64,000 nucleotides of DNA, taken from the NCBI RefSeq assembly GCF_030698175.1, contig NZ_JAUYNT010000020.1, positions 1 to 64,000 of the forward strand. The letters run 5' to 3'. A program made the translations under genes and the position numbers. Numbering within the stretch: the stretch's first letter is position 1; every line of letters starts with the position of its first letter. Under the pieces are notes generated by a model. It was not told the DNA's origin, ran no database searches, and worked only from the letters and a program-made list of their open reading frames with translations. Shown in pieces: positions 8,666 through 17,443 of the stretch. The stretch is from Pseudomonas sp. (lineage in GTDB: Bacteria; Pseudomonadota; Gammaproteobacteria; Pseudomonadales; Pseudomonadaceae).

Positions 8666-9694
8666 ATGACCGACAGCCATTTCCCCCTTTCTGCCGTGGT
8701 TGGTGCCGATGATCTGAAGTTGGCCCTGTGCCTGGCGGCCATCGATCCGGCCATCGGTGGCGTGCTGATCGAAGGCCCGCGCGGCATGGCCAAGTCAACC
8801 CTGGCCCGTGGTTTGGCCGACCTGCTGGCCAGCGGGCTGTTCGTCACCCTGCCGCTGGGCGCCAGCGAGGAGCGCATCGTTGGCACCCTGGATCTGGACG
8901 CGGCACTTGGCGAGGGCCGTGCGCAGTTCTCGCCGGGCTTGCTGGCCAAGGCCAATGGCGGCGTCTTGTACGTAGATGAGGTCAATCTGCTGCCCGATCA
9001 TCTGGTCGATCTGTTGCTGGACGCCGCCGCCAGTGGGGTCAACCATATCGAGCGCGACGGCATCTCCCATCGGCACGCCGCGCGCTTCGTGCTGATCGGC
9101 ACCATGAACGCTGAGGAGGGCGAGCTACGCCCGCAACTGCTCGACCGTTTCGGCCTGAATCTGGCCTTGAGTGGCTTGCCACAACCGACCGAGCGGGCCG
9201 AGATAGTTCGCCGCCGCCTGGCCTTCGATGCCGATCCGCCGGCATTCCTGCAGCGCTGGGCGGCGCCCCAGGAAGAATTGCGCGAGCGTTGCCAAAACGC
9301 CCGCGAGCAGCTCAATAGCATTCCACTGGATGACGCGGCATTGAATGCCATCAGCCAGCGCTGCTTCGACGCCGGTGTCGATGGCCTGCGCGCAGATCTG
9401 GTCTGGTTGCGTGCCGCCCGTGCCCATGCGGCGTGGCGCGGCAGCCCGCAGATCGAAACCGAAGATATCGAGGCGGTGGCCGACTTCGTCCTGCGCCATC
9501 GTCAGCGTCATCCGTCGCCATCGGCCACGCCGCCGCAGCAAAAGCTGGAACAGCAAAGCCCGCAGCGGCCAAACAGCCAAACATCATCGACCAGTCAGCC
9601 GCCGCAAGACGAAGGCCAGTGGGGCGAGTTGCCGGCGCAGCCGCAAACTGTGGGTGTTCGGCGTGAACCGCCGCGCTGGGCAAAAAAGCCCTAA
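8666..9694 (+). CDS. chlD: ChlI-like AAA+ subunit; zero-frame product of frameshifted chlD
   Basis: This 342-residue AAA+ protein of the magnesium/cobalt chelatase family has Walker A GPRGMAKST at residues 37-45 and Walker B LYVDEVNLL at about 101-109. After an arginine-finger region comes a Pro/Gln/Ser-rich linker from about residue 275. It should power cobalt insertion by CobN. The stop at 9692 lies four bases after a slippery A AAA AAG (9682-9688). The -1 frame then stays open through the VWA domain to 10362, so the same mRNA can give a short ChlI-like and a long ChlD-like subunit (about 565 residues). It starts at ATG 8666 after a repeat. Confidence 0.9.
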   Translation: MTDSHFPLSAVVGADDLKLALCLAAIDPAIGGVLIEGPRGMAKSTLARGLADLLASGLFVTLPLGASEERIVGTLDLDAALGEGRAQFSPGLLAKANGGVLYVDEVNLLPDHLVDLLLDAAASGVNHIERDGISHRHAARFVLIGTMNAEEGELRPQLLDRFGLNLALSGLPQPTERAEIVRRRLAFDADPPAFLQRWAAPQEELRERCQNAREQLNSIPLDDAALNAISQRCFDAGVDGLRADLVWLRAARAHAAWRGSPQIETEDIEAVADFVLRHRQRHPSPSATPPQQKLEQQSPQRPNSQTSSTSQPPQDEGQWGELPAQPQTVGVRREPPRWAKKP

Positions 9695-9728
9695 GCATCC
9701 GCCCGCGCACAGCCTCAGGCGCGGATGC
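9682..9728 (+). promoter_or_regulatory. Programmed -1 ribosomal frameshift signal in chlD
   Basis: The slippery heptamer A AAA AAG occupies 9682-9688 in the correct zero-frame phase (GCA AAA AAG CCC TAA). A six-base spacer holding the stop codon is followed by a perfect 8-bp stem, GCATCCGC (9695-9702) with GCGGATGC (9721-9728). No clear upstream Shine-Dalgarno enhancer is seen. Frameshifting in chlD genes of organisms lacking a separate small chelatase subunit has been reported, so this is a good match to a known mechanism. Confidence 0.82.
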
Positions 9729-10362
9729 ACGACCCTCTCCAGGGCGACTCAAGGGTGGACTCAGCGGCGCCAGTCGCAGCGGCCAAACCGGGCGCATTGA
9801 CTGGCCCGCCACGCTGTTGCGCGGACGCCCGCGCACGCGCCAGGACTTGCTGCAACGGCCACGCAGTGCGGCGGCTGGTGAGTTGTGGTTGGTGGTCGTG
9901 GATGCCTCGGCCTCGACCCGTCGTCACGGTGCGCTCAGCCAAGCCAAAGGCCTGCTGGCCCAGCTGTTCGAGCAGGCCTACCGCCAGCGCGCACGCTTGG
10001 CTGTGCTGCACGCCAGCGGTGCGCAGGCGCAGTGGCTCTGGCAAGGGCAGCAATCCGGTGCCGCTGTGCAGACTTGGTTGGCGGAACTCGGTGCCGGCGG
10101 TGGCACGCCGCTGCTCGAGGCGCTGCAACAGGCCAGCCGCTGGCTGAGTCGGCGCCAGCAACTCAAGCCCGCCGAGCAACAGCGGCTGTTGATCCTTACC
10201 GATGGCCGTCTGCGCGATTGGCCGGCATTGCCGCCCGCCAGTTGCCCGGCGCTGCTGGTAGATATCGAGTGCGCGCCGATCCGCCTAGGTCGTGGCCGAT
10301 TGTTAGCCCGTGAGCTGGGCGCGCAGTACTGGCATATAGAGGAGTTGCCTGGTGGATATTGA
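9688..10362 (+). CDS. chlD: ChlD VWA domain, reached by -1 frameshift from the AAA+ frame
   Basis: The -1 frame is open from the slippery site to 10362 and encodes about 224 residues. They contain GRIDWPATLLRGRPR, the segment that normally precedes the VWA domain in ChlD. The domain then shows MIDAS residues DASAS (D413-S417 of the fused protein), the threonine of GGGTPLLEAL (T481) and the aspartate of ILTDGR (D513). All metal-ion-dependent adhesion-site positions are present. A separate TTG start at 9817 is possible but lacks a Shine-Dalgarno and would drop the linker. The VWA subunit links the AAA+ ring to CobN. Confidence 0.85.
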   Translation, partial: ALSIRPRTASGADARPSPGRLKGGLSGASRSGQTGRIDWPATLLRGRPRTRQDLLQRPRSAAAGELWLVVVDASASTRRHGALSQAKGLLAQLFEQAYRQRARLAVLHASGAQAQWLWQGQQSGAAVQTWLAELGAGGGTPLLEALQQASRWLSRRQQLKPAEQQRLLILTDGRLRDWPALPPASCPALLVDIECAPIRLGRGRLLARELGAQYWHIEELPGGY

Positions 10363-10458
10363 ATGCGCGACACCCATTGCCGCCTCGGTCGCGCTCGCCT
10401 ATTGGCTGCGCAGCTGGGCGCGGAATATCGGCATATCGACGCCTTGCCGGTCCTCTAA
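10363..10458 (+). pseudogene. Duplicated 3' tail of chlD
   Basis: Directly after the chlD stop (TGA/ATG overlap region) a 31-codon open frame reads CRLGRARLLAAQLGAEYRHIDALP. This mirrors the real ChlD tail IRLGRGRLLARELGAQYWHIEELP. It is a tandem duplication of the last about 90 bases that has since diverged. It begins with an ATG and could be translated by reinitiation, but I see no reason to think it is functional. Confidence 0.65.
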
Positions 10459-10596
10459 ACGCACGCGGTCGCGGGCGGCCAGGTGCTTTGGTTGATTCGC
10501 AGACCGCCAAGGGTTGGCCTGAACTGCGCAGTCAACCACGCCTATTGGCAGGCTTTGCGCCTATTATCCGCCGCTTATTGCCATGGAGGTTTGCCC

Positions 10597-11439
10597 TTGT
10601 TCACGCTCAAAGCCCTGTTACGCCTAGCCTTGCTGAGCCTGTGCCTGCTCAGTTCATTTACCCTGCAGGCGGCCAAGGCCGGCCCCTGTGCGGTGCTTGA
10701 GGTGGCCGATGAAGCGGCTGAAAGCAGTTTGGCCAGTGCGGCCAACGGGGGTGATGCCTGCGCCCAGTTCAACCTCGGTTTCTGGCATTACGGTCAGCAG
10801 GATTACAGTCGCGCCGAGCACTGGTATGCAAAAGCGGCGAAGCAGGGGAATGCCCGAGCGGCGTTTGAAATCGCCATTTTGTATCGCGACGACTTACTGA
10901 CCGATGATGCCGAGCAGCGTCAACACTGGCTGCAACAGGCTGCCGAGCAAGGCTTGGATTTGGCCCAGATTGAATTGGCACTGGATTTTATCGAGGCGCA
11001 AGACCAACTCAGCGCCATGCATTGGTTTGAGCAAGCAGCGGCGCAAGGCAATGCCCAGGCCCAGTACCTGCTTGGCGAGCAATATTGGAGTGACCAGCGT
11101 GGCGTGGAGGATGCCGCTGAGGGTGACGTGCGCGCCATGCGTTACAGCGGCAGTGATGCCAAGGCCTTGTACTGGACCTGCCTGGCCGCCGAGCAGGATT
11201 ATCCCGCCGCGCAATACGCCATGAGCGAGGCCTATAGCAACGGTCGCGGCCTGCCGGTGAGTCGTGCGCAGCGGCAGTTATGGCTGCAAAAGGCCGCCGC
11301 CAACGGCCACGAAGAGGCGATCTTGTCTGCCGATCCGAGTGCCGAGCCTTGGTACTCGCGCACCGAGCAATGGCTGCAGCGTCAAGTTGATCGCAGCGTG
11401 ATCAGCTGCCCGCACGACTCGCAAGTGCTGGCGCAATAA
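10597..11439 (+). CDS. Sel1-repeat secreted protein
   Basis: This is a 280-residue protein with a signal peptide (LFTLKALLRLALLSLCLLSSFTLQAAKA) followed by about five Sel1-like repeats (AQFNLGFWHY, ARAAFEIAILY, AQAQYLLGEQYW, AAQYAMSEAYSNGRG, ending in KAAANGHEEA). Sel1 repeats form alpha-alpha superhelices for protein-protein contacts. I chose TTG at 10597 because GGAGG lies seven bases upstream and the signal peptide begins there; the upstream extension has no signal character. The exact role is unknown. It is probably not part of B12 synthesis despite its position after chlD. Confidence 0.7.
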   Translation: MFTLKALLRLALLSLCLLSSFTLQAAKAGPCAVLEVADEAAESSLASAANGGDACAQFNLGFWHYGQQDYSRAEHWYAKAAKQGNARAAFEIAILYRDDLLTDDAEQRQHWLQQAAEQGLDLAQIELALDFIEAQDQLSAMHWFEQAAAQGNAQAQYLLGEQYWSDQRGVEDAAEGDVRAMRYSGSDAKALYWTCLAAEQDYPAAQYAMSEAYSNGRGLPVSRAQRQLWLQKAAANGHEEAILSADPSAEPWYSRTEQWLQRQVDRSVISCPHDSQVLAQ

Positions 11440-11485
11440 CCCGGTCGGCCGGCTCGGCTGCGCTAAAGGTGCAGGATAAAAATCA

Positions 11486-11514
11486 TTGAAATATTACTTA
11501 AAATAAAATAAAAA
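11486..11514 (+). promoter_or_regulatory. Possible sigma-70 promoter of the PaaX-like gene
   Basis: In an unusually AT-rich 60-base stretch, TTGAAA (11486-11491) is spaced 17 bases from TAAAAA (11509-11514), about 80 bases before the ATG. The -10 match is weak and other registers are possible. Confidence 0.3.
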
Positions 11515-11592
11515 TACTGATCATGTAATCTTTGTTCGACGCTGCTCAGCCTCTGGGGCTGACAGCGCCGTGCAGCAAAGAGGCCAATCGGT

Positions 11593-12399
11593 ATGCAACC
11601 CAATGCTAAAACCCTGATTCTGAACCTGCTCAGCGCCGGCAATGGCCAACCCTTGCAGGCCCGTGAGGCGATTATTGCTGCGGCGCTGTTTGGCATTAGC
11701 GCCAATAGCGTGCGGGTCGGGCTGGCGCGTTTGTCGGCCGAGGCGCTGGTTGAAGCAGCGGGTCGTGGCAGTTATCAGCTGGGGCCGCAGGCGCTGGAAC
11801 TGTATGGCGACGTGGCCACCTGGCGCTCGGTGCAGCAACGGCTGCGGCCCTGGCTTGGGGATTATCTGGCGGTGTTCAGCGCCGCCCTGGGTCGTACCGA
11901 TCGCGCAGCCTTACGTCGGCGCGAGCGGGCCCTGCAATTGCTGGGGTTTCGTGAGCTGGAAAAAGGCCTGCATATCCGCCCGAACAATATCGAAGCCGAT
12001 GTTCCGGCGGTGCGCCAGCGCCTCGACAATCTCGGGCTGGAGCCGCAGGCGCGGCTGTTCGTTGCCAGTGGCTTCGATCAACACAGCACCGCGCAGATCC
12101 ATGGGCTCTGGGATGGTCCGGCGCTGACCGCCCGTTACCAGCAGCTGGGTAAGCAATTAGCCGACTGGCTGCAGCGCGCGCCGCAGCTGGAGACCGAGGT
12201 GGCCGCTCGCGAGGCCTTCTTGCTTGGCAATAACGCCATTCGCCAGGTGGTCTTCGACCCCTTGTTGCCCGAGCCCTTGGTCGATAGCGCCACCCGCCAG
12301 GCCTTTTTTGCCGACGTACTGCGCTTCGATCAGGCCGGTCATCAGATCTGGAGCCGGCTGTACGCCGGCCAATCCGGCCCATCCCCAACACAGCCATAA
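11593..12399 (+). CDS. PaaX-family transcriptional regulator
   Basis: This 268-residue protein begins with a winged-helix domain (residues about 5-70, TLILNLLSAGNGQPLQAREAI...VRVGLARLSAEALVE) typical of PaaX, the repressor family that binds acyl-CoA ligands. The middle and C-terminal parts match the PaaX-like domain layout. No phenylacetate genes are nearby. Instead a fatty acid desaturase follows 28 bases downstream, so it more likely senses an acyl-CoA linked to lipid desaturation. The target is inferred only from position. Confidence 0.78.
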   Translation: MQPNAKTLILNLLSAGNGQPLQAREAIIAAALFGISANSVRVGLARLSAEALVEAAGRGSYQLGPQALELYGDVATWRSVQQRLRPWLGDYLAVFSAALGRTDRAALRRRERALQLLGFRELEKGLHIRPNNIEADVPAVRQRLDNLGLEPQARLFVASGFDQHSTAQIHGLWDGPALTARYQQLGKQLADWLQRAPQLETEVAAREAFLLGNNAIRQVVFDPLLPEPLVDSATRQAFFADVLRFDQAGHQIWSRLYAGQSGPSPTQP

Positions 12400-12427
12400 C
12401 TCAGACCCTGCCCTCAAGAGTCCAGCC

Positions 12428-13408
12428 ATGACCACTAAAACAAAAATAACCGAGATCTTCACTCGCGCTGAAATCCAGCAGCTCACCGCCCGCTCGGACT
12501 GGATGGGCGCCTGGGCGGTGGGTTCGACCTGGGCCGTGATCGGTCTGACGTTCGCCGCCCTGGCCTATGCCCGCGAGCATTTGCCGTTGTGGGGTTTCGT
12601 CTTGGCGCTGCTGCTGGGGTTGCTGATCATCGGCGGCCGTCAGCTGTGTCTGGCAATCCTGCAGCACGATGCCGCCCACGGCACGCTGTTCAACAGCAAG
12701 TGGGGCAACGAGGTGCTGGCCGACTGGCTCTGCGCCCGGCCACTGTGGAATGACGTGTCCAAGTACCGCCCTTACCACTTGGTGCACCACGCCAAGACCT
12801 CCAGCGCGCAAGATCCTGATCTGTCGCTGGTCAGCGGTTTTCCCACCACCCGGCTGTCGCTGCTGCGCAAGTTGCTGCGCGATATTAGCGGCCTGACTGG
12901 GCTGAAGTTTGTCCTCGGCCGGGTGCTGATGGACGCCGGGCTGCTCAAATGGACGGTGGCCAACGACGTGCAGCGCTTGCCGCAAGAAGGACGGCGCTGG
13001 TGGGACTATGGCCTGGATTTCGCGGCCAACAGTGGCGGCATGTTGCTGACCAATGCGCTGCTCTTGGCGCTGCTCTGGCAGACCGGTGAGGCCTGGTTAT
13101 TCGGGGTGTGGCTGCTGGCCTATGTGACGCCGTTTCCGCTGCTGGTGCGCATTCGTTCGATGGCCGAGCACGCCTGCCTGGAAGACAGCCGCGACACCCT
13201 GCGCAACACCCGCAGCACGGCGGCCGGTTGGCTGGCGCGGATCACAGTGGCGCCGCTGCGAGTGAACTTTCATATCGAGCATCACCTGATGGCCTCGGTG
13301 CCGTACTTCCGTTTGCCGCAGATGCATCAGCTGCTGCGTGAGCGCGGCCTGGTACCCACGCCGCCGACTTACTTGGCGGTGTTGCAGCAGGTTAGCCAGC
13401 GGCGCTGA
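12428..13408 (+). CDS. Membrane fatty acid desaturase
   Basis: This 326-residue di-iron desaturase-family protein has three histidine clusters: HDAAH at residues 80-84, HLVHH at 117-121, and HIEHH at 282-286. Hydrophobic pairs flank them (about 28-68 and 190-240). It should introduce double bonds into lipid acyl chains at the inner membrane with O2 and an electron donor. Start ATG at 12428 gives MTTKTKITEIF; the upstream open frame belongs to the regulator region. It is probably co-transcribed with the PaaX-like gene. Beta-carotene hydroxylase-like relatives share the fold, so the substrate is not certain. Confidence 0.85.
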   Translation: MTTKTKITEIFTRAEIQQLTARSDWMGAWAVGSTWAVIGLTFAALAYAREHLPLWGFVLALLLGLLIIGGRQLCLAILQHDAAHGTLFNSKWGNEVLADWLCARPLWNDVSKYRPYHLVHHAKTSSAQDPDLSLVSGFPTTRLSLLRKLLRDISGLTGLKFVLGRVLMDAGLLKWTVANDVQRLPQEGRRWWDYGLDFAANSGGMLLTNALLLALLWQTGEAWLFGVWLLAYVTPFPLLVRIRSMAEHACLEDSRDTLRNTRSTAAGWLARITVAPLRVNFHIEHHLMASVPYFRLPQMHQLLRERGLVPTPPTYLAVLQQVSQRR

Positions 13409-13497
13409 AGGCGCTGGCTTAGGCGGTGAGTGTGCTTCTTGCTGCATTTGCACACCGGCTGGGCTGACGGCGTTTAGGTTGGCGAGGCGCTGCCGGT

Positions 13498-13842
13498 TCA
13501 GGCAAACACGAAGTATTTACGCACCGTCTCAACTACCTCCCAAGTGCCTTTCATGCCGGGTTCAACGATAAAAATATCACCGGCCCTCAAGTGGATAGGC
13601 TCCTTGCCATCAGGAGTAATGATGCAGTACCCCTCCCGAAAATCGCAGTACTCCCACTTCACATACTCTACGTACCACTTGCCCGGTGTGCAGATCCAGG
13701 TGCCCATGATTTTGCTGCCATCTTCCGAGGTGTAGGCATTCAGGTTGACGGTGTGCGGGTCGCCTGCGAGCTTTTGCCATTTGCAGGCATCTAGCATTGG
13801 CACGGGGGCGGTATCGCGAAGGACGGTGATGGGGTTAAACAT
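13498..13842 (-). CDS. Cupin-domain protein
   Basis: This 114-residue single-domain cupin is of the DUF861/EutQ-like group. The segment GTWICTPGKWYVEYVKWEYCDFREGYCIITPDGKEPIHLRAGDIFIVEPGMKGTW is split here only for description: GTWICTPGKW begins the barrel and AGDIFIVEPGMKGTWEV ends it. The usual double-histidine metal site is poorly kept, with Tyr and Cys in its place, as in other members of this group. Substrate is unknown. It is convergent with the desaturase gene and has its own upstream region. Confidence 0.75.
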   Translation of the reverse strand: MFNPITVLRDTAPVPMLDACKWQKLAGDPHTVNLNAYTSEDGSKIMGTWICTPGKWYVEYVKWEYCDFREGYCIITPDGKEPIHLRAGDIFIVEPGMKGTWEVVETVRKYFVFA

Positions 13843-14022
13843 GACGGCTCCAGGGTAACGGGCTGAAATAGCACCCGCTTAACATAGAGCCCTTGATGGT
13901 GGTGCAGATGTCTGTGGTCGACACTCAGCTACCTAGAACCGCGCGTAGCTGCAGCAGGCATACCGAGGGAGTTGGCGGCGGTTAGCCACCCGTAAGGTGC
14001 TAAGCATCGTCCCGGCGGTCTC

Positions 14023-15333
14023 TCAGCGTGGCGAGTGCTCTTCTGGTTCTGCCGGTAGTTCGGACTCAGGAGCCACAGGGTTCTGCATCTGCTCCTGGAT
14101 CATGTTTTCATCGATCCGCGGGTCAAGTGCCGCCGAGAGTGGCGAGGTCAGGTTGCCCGGCATCGGAACGTGCTGCAGCGGAGCATCTTCGATCTGCGGC
14201 ATGTTCTTTGTTGTCTCCCGGACCCGAAAAATCAGGATAAAAGCACAGACACTGACGAAGGCATAGAGCGTGTTAGGGCCCAGTTCGCTCATCAATACCC
14301 CCGTTACCAGCGGCCCCACGCAGGCACCAATGCCAAAGGTGACGAGCAACATGGCAGTCAAGGACACCCGGTGTTCGCTCTCTATATAGTCATTTGAAAA
14401 AGCCACGGCCAATGGATAGAGGCTGAACTGCAGCAGGCTGAGCACAAATCCCAGCGAGAACAACAGTTCCAGCGGTAGTGCCGGCATCAGCGCCAACGGC
14501 AAAGCCGCCAGTGTCAGCAGCAACGCGCAAACACGGATTAAGCGGCCGCGATCATAGCGATCAGACAACCAGCCCAGCGGCCACTGCACCAGCAAGCCGG
14601 CAAACACGCAAGAGCCCATAAACAAACCGACCTGCTGAGTGCTCAGCCCTAAGCGCAAGGCATGCAGCGGCGCCAGGCCATAAAACGAACCTATCACCAA
14701 CCCGGAGACTAAGACTGTGGTTAACGACTGCGGCACCCGTTGGATGAAAAAACGGGGTTCCAGCGGTGCCGGGTGCATCGGCGCTGGATGCGTCCTGCGG
14801 GTCATTGCCACCGGCACCAGGCACAGAGCAAAGCACAGCGCCACCAGCATGAGTAACTCCGGACCGAGGGCCGAGTGCAGTACCAGCGCCAGTTGGCCCA
14901 GCACCAAGCCGAGGTAGGAGGCAATCATGTAGCCGGAAAACACCGCGCCGCGCTGGCTCGCATTGGCCTGCTCGTTGAGCCAGCTCTCGATCACCATGTA
15001 CTGGCACATCATGCCGAGGCCAACGATAACCCGCAGCACGATCCAGGCCGGCAACCAGTCGAGCAAACCATGACCCAGTGCGGCAGCGCTGACCATTCCG
15101 GCGCATGAAACATAGGCGCGCATATGCCCTACCCGGGCGATCAGGCGATGGCCGACTTTGCCGCCTAGCGCCAAGCCGAAGTAGTTGGCGGCCATCAAGG
15201 CACCGATCCAGATGGTATCGATCTTATCCGCGGCCAGTCGCAGCCCCAGATAGGTGCTCAGCAGTCCCGAGCCAATCAGCATCAGCAGGGTGGCGAAATA
15301 CAACGATCGAAAAGACTTCCAGATACTAGGCAT
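14023..15333 (-). CDS. MFS transporter, YcaD-like
   Basis: This 436-residue protein shows twelve hydrophobic segments in two halves, with the loop GKVGHRLIARVGHMRA after helix 2 and GWLSDRYDRGRL after helix 8, the A-type MFS motifs. Overall sequence resembles the YcaD/DHA-type uncharacterised exporters common in Pseudomonas. The C-terminal tail after about residue 385 is soluble, acidic and proline-rich. The substrate cannot be read from sequence. It stands alone on the minus strand with about 140-180 bases free on either side and no clear regulator. Confidence 0.82.
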   Translation of the reverse strand: MPSIWKSFRSLYFATLLMLIGSGLLSTYLGLRLAADKIDTIWIGALMAANYFGLALGGKVGHRLIARVGHMRAYVSCAGMVSAAALGHGLLDWLPAWIVLRVIVGLGMMCQYMVIESWLNEQANASQRGAVFSGYMIASYLGLVLGQLALVLHSALGPELLMLVALCFALCLVPVAMTRRTHPAPMHPAPLEPRFFIQRVPQSLTTVLVSGLVIGSFYGLAPLHALRLGLSTQQVGLFMGSCVFAGLLVQWPLGWLSDRYDRGRLIRVCALLLTLAALPLALMPALPLELLFSLGFVLSLLQFSLYPLAVAFSNDYIESEHRVSLTAMLLVTFGIGACVGPLVTGVLMSELGPNTLYAFVSVCAFILIFRVRETTKNMPQIEDAPLQHVPMPGNLTSPLSAALDPRIDENMIQEQMQNPVAPESELPAEPEEHSPR

Positions 15334-15475
15334 TGGCTTTCCGTGCAGCTGCGTTAAACAGTTCGGGCGCAGAGCACAGTGCGCCCCGCAAGTGAGAGTT
15401 TAAGCCTGAGTCGCTAGGGTGCGGCACTGCTCGCCCGCAGCCGTACGCCGCTAATCGTGGCCGGTCGCTACGCGC

Positions 15476-15757
15476 TCAGCGCCCAGCCCGTGATTCGCGA
15501 ATATAGAACCGGGCTTTTTCCGCTTTGCGCGTGCAGCCTTCAAAGGCCTCGAACTGTTGTTGAGTCTTGGCGGCGGTTAGCAGCGACATGGCTTTGGTGT
15601 AGCTGACGCTGCCGGCGAAGCCTTCGGTTTTGGCGATGTCGGATTCGCGCCAAGCGGCGTCCAGTTGGCTGCCACAGTTGTCTCGATAGGGTTTGTGGCT
15701 GCCGGCGCAACCGGCGAGTGTCAGGGCGATCAGGGGTAAGCAGATCCAAGCTTTCAT
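15476..15757 (-). CDS. Small lipoprotein, intact copy
   Basis: This 93-residue protein begins MKAWICLPLIALTLAGC, a clear lipobox signal (LAGC, Cys at position 17). After it comes a short mature part containing YRDNCGSQLDAAWRESDIAKTEG. The start at 15757 is set by the signal peptide; the frame extends upstream without reason. I do not recognise a functional domain. A closely related, frameshifted copy lies 1.4 kb downstream at 16933-17213, with a damaged DUF4239 gene between them. Confidence 0.72.
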   Translation of the reverse strand: MKAWICLPLIALTLAGCAGSHKPYRDNCGSQLDAAWRESDIAKTEGFAGSVSYTKAMSLLTAAKTQQQFEAFEGCTRKAEKARFYIRESRAGR

Positions 15758-16026
15758 CGCAAATACTCCACAAGTAACAGTGCTGTTCGGTTGATTGATT
15801 TTGAGCAAAAAAACAAGCTACGGAATTACCCAGCGGCTGTCTATCGAGTTGCCGCGCAGGCACAGTCTGCGGTGTTGGACTACAGCCAGCCTGGAAAGTT
15901 GAGTGCGTGTTGCTGCGCCGTGTTGGATGCCGCTGGCTAGCGTGCTTATTGGTGCTGTGACGGCTGGCTGCATATGGCATCGTCCCTCGGACAACTTTAT
16001 AAAAACCTAACCAGGGCTAGCCATCT

Positions 16027-16760
16027 ATGACCAATACGACCATTGCACTGCTCGTTTTTGCCTGTTTTTTTGGCGCCACGCCGCGCTGCCGGAGCACCAC
16101 CTGAACTCCGACAATAAGGATGCGATACACATCGGCATTGGCCTGGGCCTGGTCGCGACTATGGCGGCGCTGGTGCTGCTGATTTCCTCGACCAAGGGCG
16201 CGTACGACACCGAGCGTGCGGGGGTGATCCAGATGTCCAGCAAAATCATTTACCTCGATCGTCTGCTGAGCAGTTACGGCGCCGACGCGGCGGCAACCCG
16301 TGAACTATTGCGGCAGGCGACTGTGGGCTCAATTAAACGCATGTGGCCGGCACAAAAAAACGCCCATGGGCCAGTGGCGCCCGGCGCTACCCTAACCGAG
16401 GCGCTGCCCCGGTCGATCCAGCAACTGACGCCGCAAAACGATATGCAGCGCTCGCTCAAGTCCCTGGCGGTGAGTATCGCCAGCGACCTCGGACAGATGC
16501 GTTGGCTGTTGTTCGAGCCGCGGGAGTCGTCCATCTCGATGCCGCTGCTGATCGTGGTCACCGTCTGGCTGGCCATTATTTTTGCCTGCAGCGGCTTGTT
16601 CGCACAGTTCAATGGCGCAGTCATCGTGGCGCTGATGTTGGCGGCGCTGTCGGTGGCGGGTGCGATCTTCCTGATTCTGGAGCTTGATACGCCGTTTGAC
16701 GGGCTGATCCAGATATCCAACGAGCCGATGCTGAGCGCCCTGAAGCATCTAGGCCATTAA
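16027..16760 (+). pseudogene. Frameshifted DUF4239 (bestrophin-like) membrane protein gene
   Basis: ATG 16027 opens MTNTTIALLVFACFFGA, a typical first membrane helix, but this frame stops at 16104. The rest of the family sequence (ALPEHHLNSDNKDAIHIGIGL and onward) continues in another frame and is intact to 16760. About 20 bases after the helix appear to be lost, which shifts the frame. The 3' part has TM segments near 16155-16195 and two at 16540-16690. A product from ATG 16161 (199 residues) would lack the N-terminal helix. I call it a probable pseudogene; an assembly error is possible. Confidence 0.65.
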
Positions 16761-16850
16761 CAGGCCGTTGAAAAATGTAGCGAGCGACGGCTCGTGCGAC
16801 GTCCGCTCCTGCGGGCTAGCTGCATTTCCCACATCCATGTGGGGCACAAG
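16759..16850. repeat. Chimeric fragment of repeat families C and B
   Basis: AACAGGCCGTTGAAAAATGTAGCGAGCGACGGCT is the end of a family C element (described as the C terminus at 16759-16793). It then passes into a broken family B core containing GCATTTCCCACATCCATGTGGG (16823-16844, written here in two overlapping parts GCATTTCCCACATCC and ACATCCATGTGGG). No gene is seen. Confidence 0.5.
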
Positions 16851-16932
16851 GCACAACGAAGCAACAGAACGGTAGGGTGAAAGGGCAATGGCTGCGCGGG
16901 CTTCATTGGCCCTAGATGGCGCTCTGCTTCAA

Positions 16933-17213
16933 TCAGCGGCTAGCCCTTGATTCTCGAATATAGAAGCGCGCTTTTTCCGCTTTGCTGGTGCAGCCTTCGA
17001 AGGCCTCGAACTGTTGCTTGGTCTTGGCGGCGGTTAGCAGTGACATGGCCTTGGTGTAGCTGACGCTGCCGGCGAAGCCTTCGATTTGGCGATGTCGGAT
17101 TCGTGCCAGGCGACGTCCAGTTGGCTGCCACAGCTGTCGCGGTAAGGCTTGTTGCCGCCGGCGCAGCCGACCAAAACCAGAGCGATCAGGGGGCGGCAAA
17201 TCAAGACTTTCAT
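16933..17213 (-). pseudogene. Second copy of the small lipoprotein, frameshifted
   Basis: From ATG 17213 the frame reads MKVLICRPLIALVLVGC, a lipobox signal, then a mature part closely matching the intact paralogue at 15476-15757. Near 17083 one base is missing relative to the intact copy (TTCGGTTTTGGCG there, TTCGATTTGGCG here). The rest, from EGFAGSVSYTKAMSLL to the C-terminus, continues in another frame. The two copies differ at scattered sites, so the duplication is not very recent. Confidence 0.75.
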
Positions 17214-17443
17214 GGTGTGGTTCCTTATGGGCAAGGGCGGACTAATGCAGGGACGCGTGGGGCAAAAAGCCACGCTACGGAAATGCGCGGTGCCTGTTTA
17301 TCGCCAGGTGTGTCACGGATCACCTAGCGAACTGTTCGCTACATTCCTGAGTCCTAGCAGTCTGTCGGTTAGTCCGCGGATACCAGCGCTGCAGTTATGG
17401 CTTATGGCTTGATCTGGCAGCGAATTTTTAAGCGCCGCTGAAG

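Noticed and set aside
9694..9817. Intergenic gap with separate chlI and VWA genes
   Set aside because: The -1 frame is open throughout and encodes the conserved ChlD segment, so two unlinked genes are less likely.
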